Below, one piece after another: positions 59,747 to 64,000 of a DNA stretch of 64,000 nucleotides (positions within the stretch are counted from its first letter, which is position 1; each line of letters begins with the position of its first letter). The notes under the pieces were generated by a model that searched no databases, had not been told where the DNA came from, and worked only from the letters and a program-made list of their open reading frames with translations. The stretch lies in the NCBI RefSeq assembly GCF_039973015.1, contig NZ_JBDWLT010000003.1, forward strand, positions 124,001 through 188,000. The letters are read 5' to 3'. The stretch comes from Parvibaculum sp039973015 (lineage in GTDB: Bacteria > Pseudomonadota > Alphaproteobacteria > Parvibaculales > Parvibaculaceae). The translations under genes and the position numbers were made by a program.

Positions 59747-60688
59747 ATGACGAGGGCTTTCATCTTTCCCGGCCAGGGATCGCAGTCGGTCGGCATGGGC
59801 CGCGAACTCGCCGAGGCCTTCGCTTCTGCCCGGGAAGTCTTCGACGAGGTCGACGATGCTCTCGGCCAGAAGCTGTCGAAGCTCATGTGGGAAGGTCCGC
59901 AGGAGGATCTCACTCTTACCGAGAACGCCCAGCCTGCGATCATGGCGGTGAGCCTCGCGGTTATCCGCACCCTGGAAAAGGAAGGTAGCTTCAACCTCGA
60001 CGGCAAGGCGGCATTCGTCGCAGGTCATTCGCTCGGTGAATATTCTGCGCTTGCTGCGGCAGGCACCTTCAGCATCGCGGACACAGCCCGCCTCCTGAAA
60101 CGCCGCGGACAGGCGATGCAGCGTGCCGTGCCGGTGGGCGAGGGGGCCATGGCGGCGCTGCTTGGTCTCGAATTCGATCAGGCGGCGGAAGTGGCCAGCG
60201 AAGCGGCACAGGGCGATGTCTGCACAGCGGCGAACGACAATGGCGGCGGGCAGGTCGTCGTCTCCGGAACAAGGGCCGCCGTCGAACGTGCGATCGAAAT
60301 CGCAAAGACCAAGGGGGCGAAGCGCAGCATGCTCCTCCCCGTGAGCGCGCCGTTTCATTGCCCGCTGATGCAGCCCGCTGCCGACGAAATGGCAGAGGCG
60401 CTTGGCGTTGTCGACCTGAAGGCGCCCTCGGTTCCGCTGGTTGCCAATGTCACGGCCTCGAAAGTGGCGGACCCTGCGACCATCCGCGATCTCCTCGTCA
60501 AGCAGGTGACGGGTATGGTTCGTTGGCGCGAAAGCGTCCTTTATATGGAATCCCAGGGCGTCGGATCCTATGCGGAGATCGGTGCCGGCAAGGCGCTGTC
60601 CGGCATGGTGAAGCGCATTGCAACGGAACCCGAAATTCTCGCCGTTGGTACGCCTGCCGACGTCGAGGCGTTTCTCAAGACCATCTGA
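59747..60688 (+). CDS. fabD: Malonyl-CoA:ACP transacylase FabD
   Basis: The 313-residue enzyme loads malonyl groups onto acyl carrier protein. It has FPGQGSQSVGMG at the N-terminus, the nucleophile elbow GHSLGEYSAL with the catalytic serine near 92, and His in SAPFHCPLM near 205. GGGAGCGACA precedes the ATG. First gene of the fab run; fabG follows with only 15 bp between the stop and its start. Confidence 0.96.
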   Translation: MTRAFIFPGQGSQSVGMGRELAEAFASAREVFDEVDDALGQKLSKLMWEGPQEDLTLTENAQPAIMAVSLAVIRTLEKEGSFNLDGKAAFVAGHSLGEYSALAAAGTFSIADTARLLKRRGQAMQRAVPVGEGAMAALLGLEFDQAAEVASEAAQGDVCTAANDNGGGQVVVSGTRAAVERAIEIAKTKGAKRSMLLPVSAPFHCPLMQPAADEMAEALGVVDLKAPSVPLVANVTASKVADPATIRDLLVKQVTGMVRWRESVLYMESQGVGSYAEIGAGKALSGMVKRIATEPEILAVGTPADVEAFLKTI

Positions 60689-60703
60689 ATGATAGGAGTC
60701 GGC

Positions 60704-61441
60704 ATGTTCGATCTCACAGGCAAGGGCGCGCTGGTCACCGGTGCGTCGGGCGGCATCGGGTCCGACATTGCGCGAGCCTTGCACGGGCAGGGCGCGACGG
60801 TGGCGCTGTCGGGTACACGCAAGGAAGCGCTCGACGCGCTGGCTTCCGAGCTTGGTGAACACACCCGCGTGCTGCCATGCAATCTTTCGGATTCAGAGGC
60901 TGTCGACGCGCTGCCGAAGCAGGCGGAAGAAGCGCTCGGCAGTCTCGATATCCTCGTCAACAACGCGGGTCTCACGCGCGACAACATCTTCATGCGAATG
61001 AAGGATGAGGAATGGGAAGAGGTTATTCGGGTGAACCTCACCGCTGCCTTCCGTCTTTCGCGGGGTGTCATGCGCGGCATGATGAAGCGCCGCTGGGGCC
61101 GCATCATCGGCATCACCTCTGTCGTCGGCGTGACAGGCAATCCGGGGCAGGCGAACTATGCCGCTTCCAAGGCCGGCATGATCGGCATGACGAAGTCGAT
61201 CGCCCAGGAAGTTGCGAGCCGCAACATCACCGCGAATTGTATCGCTCCCGGTTTCATCCGCAGCGCGATGACGGACGCGCTGAACGAGGAGCAGCAGTCG
61301 CGTATTATGTCGACCATTCCGGCCGGCCGACTCGGCGAGGCAAAGGAAATCGCTGCCGCCGCTGTCTATCTGGCGAGCGATGAGGCGGCCTATGTCACGG
61401 GCCAGACCTTGCACGTGAATGGTGGCATGGCGATGATCTGA
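60704..61441 (+). CDS. fabG: 3-Oxoacyl-ACP reductase FabG
   Basis: ATG 60704, six bases after AGGAG, gives the family's normal 245 residues; an ATG at 60689 is less likely. The SDR motifs are TGASGGIG, NNAG in LVNNAGLTRD, the catalytic Ser in ITSVVGVTGNPGQ and YAASKAG. It reduces beta-ketoacyl-ACP with NADPH in each elongation round. Lies between fabD and acpP. Confidence 0.96.
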   Translation: MFDLTGKGALVTGASGGIGSDIARALHGQGATVALSGTRKEALDALASELGEHTRVLPCNLSDSEAVDALPKQAEEALGSLDILVNNAGLTRDNIFMRMKDEEWEEVIRVNLTAAFRLSRGVMRGMMKRRWGRIIGITSVVGVTGNPGQANYAASKAGMIGMTKSIAQEVASRNITANCIAPGFIRSAMTDALNEEQQSRIMSTIPAGRLGEAKEIAAAAVYLASDEAAYVTGQTLHVNGGMAMI

Positions 61442-61699
61442 CGATTGTTTTCTTGCAAGATGCTGAAAACAAACGAGAAATCACCTGTGTAGAGAGTTGC
61501 GTCGCCCGCGCGCGTTTGCTGGTACAGGGCAAAAAAGTGTGTTACCTAAGCCCTCGATTTGGCTTGCGGTTCTGCCTTGAAATGGGCCAGAAGAGGGGCA
61601 ACCTTTCCGCCGAATTCGATCACATCCAGTCCTCGATGCCTTACAGCGAGCAGCGGGATGTGCGAGGCCGGTTAAAACCAAAAGATCTGAGGACTTGAA
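61442..61699. other. Spacer between fabG and acpP
   Basis: This 258-bp gap probably contains a separate promoter for acpP, as ACP is needed in large excess. TTGCTG at 61516-61521 with GTGTTA about 17 bp later is a weak candidate. No gene is evident. Confidence 0.4.
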
Positions 61700-61939
61700 A
61701 TGAGTGATATCGCTGAACGCTTGAAGAAGATCGTGGTCGAGCACCTGGGCGTCGACGCGGACAAGGTCACCGAGAACGCGAGCTTCATCGACGACCTGGG
61801 CGCTGACAGTCTCGATAACGTCGAGCTGGTCATGGCGTTCGAAGAAGAATTCGGTGTGGAAATCCCGGACGATGCCGCCGAGAAGATCCTGACCGTCAAG
61901 GACGCTATCGAGTTCGTCAAAGCGAACGCAAAGTCCTGA
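61700..61939 (+). CDS. acpP: Acyl carrier protein AcpP
   Basis: The 79-residue acidic protein carries the phosphopantetheine serine in DLGADSLDNVELVMAFEEEF (Ser38 region). GAGG lies upstream of the ATG. It shuttles acyl chains between FabD, FabG, FabF and related enzymes. Flanked by fabG and fabF, with a hairpin after its stop. Confidence 0.98.
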   Translation: MSDIAERLKKIVVEHLGVDADKVTENASFIDDLGADSLDNVELVMAFEEEFGVEIPDDAAEKILTVKDAIEFVKANAKS

Positions 61940-61955
61940 TACCGGTTTGATTGGC

Positions 61956-61983
61956 AGGGCCGGGAGCGCAAGCTCTCGGCCCT
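61956..61983 (+). promoter_or_regulatory. GNRA-loop hairpin between acpP and fabF
   Basis: AGGGCCGGGAGC (61956-61967) pairs with GCTCTCGGCCCT (61972-61983) through 12 bp with one G-U pair, closed by a GCAA tetraloop. The T-poor tail argues against full termination. It may stabilise the acpP 3' end or lower fabF expression. Confidence 0.6.
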
Positions 61984-62040
61984 CCGCCCTATTTGCAGTT
62001 TGCTTCCGGTGGCTTGACCGGGACGGGAGTTTTCATCGGC

Positions 62041-63297
62041 ATGAGGCGTGTGGTCGTAACAGGTCTGGGCATGGTCTCTCCGCTCGGTTGCGGGGTTGAG
62101 ACCACCTGGAAGCGCATTCTCAAGGGTGAATCAGGTGCCCGGAAGATCGAGAAATTCGATGTCTCGGATCTTCCCTGCAAGATCGCCATGCCGGTGCCGC
62201 GTGAGGGCGAAGGCGCCTTCAACCCCGACGACTGGATGGACCCCAAAGAATCGAAGCGCGTCGACGATTTTATCGTCTATGCGATGTCGGCCGCTACGCA
62301 GGCGCTGACCGACGCCGGCTGGAAGCCCACAACCGAAGAAGAGCAGTGCCGCACGGGTACGATGATCGGCTCGGGAATCGGCGGGCTTGAAGGTATTGCC
62401 GAAACGGCCCTCACCTTGCAGGAGAAGGGCCCCCGCCGGGTAAGTCCTTTCTTCATCACCGGCCGGCTTATCAATCTCACCTCGGGCTATGTCTCTATCG
62501 AACATGGCCTCAAGGGGCCTAACCACTCGGTCGTGACGGCCTGTTCAACGGGCGCCCATGCCATTGGCGATGCCGCGCGGCTGATCGCGCTGGACGACGC
62601 TGACGTGATGGTGGCGGGAGGCGCTGAATCCGCCATTTGCCGCATCGGAATTGCGGGCTTCGCTGCCTGCCGCGCCCTCTCCACCGGGTATAACGACACG
62701 CCGGAAAAGGCTTCGCGCCCCTATGACAGGGACCGCGACGGCTTTGTGATGGGCGAGGGGGCGGGTGTTGTCGTTCTTGAGGAATATGAACACGCCAAGG
62801 CGCGTGGGGCGAAGATTTACGGAGAGATCGTCGGTTACGGCCTTTCGGGCGATGCCTATCACGTGACGGCCCCGCCTGAGGACGGCAATGGCGGCTTCCG
62901 TTCCATGCAGGCCGCGTTGAAGCGCGCCGGGATCACGGCTTCGGACCTCGACTATGTGAATGCGCATGGCACGTCCACAATGGCTGATACGATCGAACTT
63001 GGCGCCGTCACCCGTCTTCTCGGCAACGCGGTCGAGAAAGTCTCCATGTCGTCGACCAAATCATCAATCGGTCATCTGCTCGGTGCGGCAGGGGCGGTCG
63101 AGGCGATCTTCTGCCTTCTGGCTATGCGAGACGGCATTTTGCCGCCCACGATCAATCTCGACAATCCGGCGACCGAAACGCTGATCGATCTGGTCCCGAA
63201 CGAGGCACGCAAGAAGGAAGTAAACTACGCCCTGAGCAACTCCTTCGGCTTCGGCGGTACGAATGCGTCGCTGGTCATGAAAAAGGTCGATGGTTGA
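62041..63297 (+). CDS. fabF: 3-Oxoacyl-ACP synthase II FabF
   Basis: The 418-residue condensing enzyme starts at RRVVVTGLGMVSPLG; an open frame back to 61951 is not family-like. The Cys-His-His triad is in VTACSTGAHAIG (Cys near 167), NAHGTSTMADTIE (His near 308) and SSIGHLLGAAGAVEA (His near 345). It elongates acyl chains. GGGAG lies 12 bp upstream. Confidence 0.97.
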   Translation: MRRVVVTGLGMVSPLGCGVETTWKRILKGESGARKIEKFDVSDLPCKIAMPVPREGEGAFNPDDWMDPKESKRVDDFIVYAMSAATQALTDAGWKPTTEEEQCRTGTMIGSGIGGLEGIAETALTLQEKGPRRVSPFFITGRLINLTSGYVSIEHGLKGPNHSVVTACSTGAHAIGDAARLIALDDADVMVAGGAESAICRIGIAGFAACRALSTGYNDTPEKASRPYDRDRDGFVMGEGAGVVVLEEYEHAKARGAKIYGEIVGYGLSGDAYHVTAPPEDGNGGFRSMQAALKRAGITASDLDYVNAHGTSTMADTIELGAVTRLLGNAVEKVSMSSTKSSIGHLLGAAGAVEAIFCLLAMRDGILPPTINLDNPATETLIDLVPNEARKKEVNYALSNSFGFGGTNASLVMKKVDG

Positions 63298-64000
63298 CGG
63301 ACGGTGGCGATACTCCTGCCGCGCCTGAAGAGGGCAAGGCAACTCCAACCGAAAATTTAGCCGGGCCCGCATCGCGAAAGCCTCGTAGCCGCTGGGTGCG
63401 CTTCATTCTGATAGCGGCAATTTGTCTGCCCCTGTTGGGGCTCGCTCTGGCAGGCACTGTCTTTCTCTATGGAAAATATCGGTTCGAGGCCGCGGGGCCT
63501 CATGCTGAATCCCGTGTGGTCATGCTCGATCCGGGCCTCGGCGTCCGCGCCATCGCAAGCCGCCTCGACAAGGCCGGCGTGATTTCCGATACCGTGATCT
63601 TCCTTGCCGGCGTCCGCTTCAATCGCGCTGAGGGTGATCTCAAGGCCGGGGAGTACGAAATCCCCGCCCGGGCCAGCATGGCTTCGATCATGCGCATCCT
63701 GCGTGAGGGGCGCTCTATTCTTCACCGGATTACCATTCCCGAAGGGCTCACCAGCGAGCAGATCATGTTGCTGGTGGAGGCCAACCCGGTTCTCGTCGGT
63801 GAGACGCCGCCCGCGCCACGGGAAGGCTCGCTTCTGCCGGAAACCTACAGCTTCACTCGTGGCGCAACGCGCAAGGAAATCGTCTCCGATATGAAGGAGG
63901 CAGCGCGTACCCTGATGGATGAAATCTGGGAAGACCGCGCGAAAGATCTGCCATTCGATACGCGCGAGGAAGCGGTCATCCTTGCTTCCATCGTTGAGAA
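63294..64000 (+). CDS. mltG: Endolytic transglycosylase MltG, 3' end beyond window
   Basis: The frame is open from a TTG at 63294, which overlaps the fabF stop (TTGA), to the right edge: 235 codons. A polar N-terminus of about 35 residues precedes one transmembrane helix (FILIAAICLPLLGLALAGTVF). The YceG/MltG domain follows: MLDPGLGVRAIASRLDKAGVI, LKAGEYEIPA, HRITIPEGLTSEQI, EGSLLPETYSF, and the catalytic region ILASIVE at the very edge. MltG cleaves nascent peptidoglycan strands to release the polymerisation machinery. fabF-mltG adjacency is common in alphaproteobacteria. Confidence 0.92.
   Translation, partial: MTDGGDTPAAPEEGKATPTENLAGPASRKPRSRWVRFILIAAICLPLLGLALAGTVFLYGKYRFEAAGPHAESRVVMLDPGLGVRAIASRLDKAGVISDTVIFLAGVRFNRAEGDLKAGEYEIPARASMASIMRILREGRSILHRITIPEGLTSEQIMLLVEANPVLVGETPPAPREGSLLPETYSFTRGATRKEIVSDMKEAARTLMDEIWEDRAKDLPFDTREEAVILASIVE

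Overview
The window is GC-rich, densely packed chromosomal DNA from an alphaproteobacterium. Two syntenic blocks support this: rpsF-rpsR-rplI ... dnaB ... alr ... radA-cvpA-purF-SDR on the minus strand, and fabD-fabG-acpP-fabF-mltG on the plus strand next to it. That order is typical of Hyphomicrobiales-type alphaproteobacteria. The accessory genes (Baeyer-Villiger monooxygenase, cytochrome P450, DUF1329/DUF1302 cluster, TRAP transporter) fit a Parvibaculum-like degrader of hydrophobic compounds. The genus is inference from gene content, not from a marker gene.

Layout. 1-5371: outer-membrane/periplasmic cluster DUF1329 (cut by the left edge), YCF48-like beta-propeller, DUF1302 barrel, second DUF1329 with a Tat-like signal. 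5376-7013: secreted PQQ-type sugar dehydrogenase (minus) and a small membrane protein. 7252-10280: TRAP transporter (DctQ, DctM, DctP). 10421-11850: truncated-looking solute-binding lipoprotein coupled to a CDF cation transporter. 12013-13806: Baeyer-Villiger monooxygenase. 13922-13995: tRNA-Gln(CTG). 14140-16259: Ppx/GppA phosphatase with arginine-rich tails, and RlmE. 16372-21756: purine/translation operon guaB, RsmB-like methyltransferase, TPR protein, guaA, rpiB. 21771-24906: amidohydrolase and ilvD (minus). 25178-27256: DUF899, SRPBCC, VOC operon. 27260-28888: asd and a MarR regulator (minus). 29052-33071: P450, SnoaL-like protein, TPR protein and two paralogous membrane proteins. 33247-37867: panB, then yfgM-like, bamB, der. 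37871-48508 (minus): hybrid histidine kinase, SDR, purF, cvpA, radA, a short inserted segment, mlaF, mlaE, alr. 48837-54645 (plus): membrane histidine kinase, MscS channel, lipoprotein, a dense patch of palindromic repeats, DUF2971. 54669-59406 (minus): dnaB, cfa, rplI, rpsR, rpsF. 59747-64000: fabD, fabG, acpP, fabF and the start of mltG.

The most unusual locus is the start of radA. The first 14 codons of radA occur twice, 383 bp apart in direct orientation, and the three differences are all synonymous. Between the copies lies a relatively A/T-rich segment carrying an 86-residue membrane/zinc-ribbon protein. This looks like a tiny element that entered at the radA 5' end and supplied a replacement start. 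Other notable structures are two 'double-hairpin' repeats of identical architecture but unrelated second stems, a nest of dispersed palindromes beside a low-GC DUF2971 gene, ribosomal proteins S6 and L9 with oppositely charged tails, and a perfect 11-bp hairpin inside the DUF1329/YCF48 operon.

There is no CRISPR array, no transposase or integrase gene, no prophage and no rRNA operon here.
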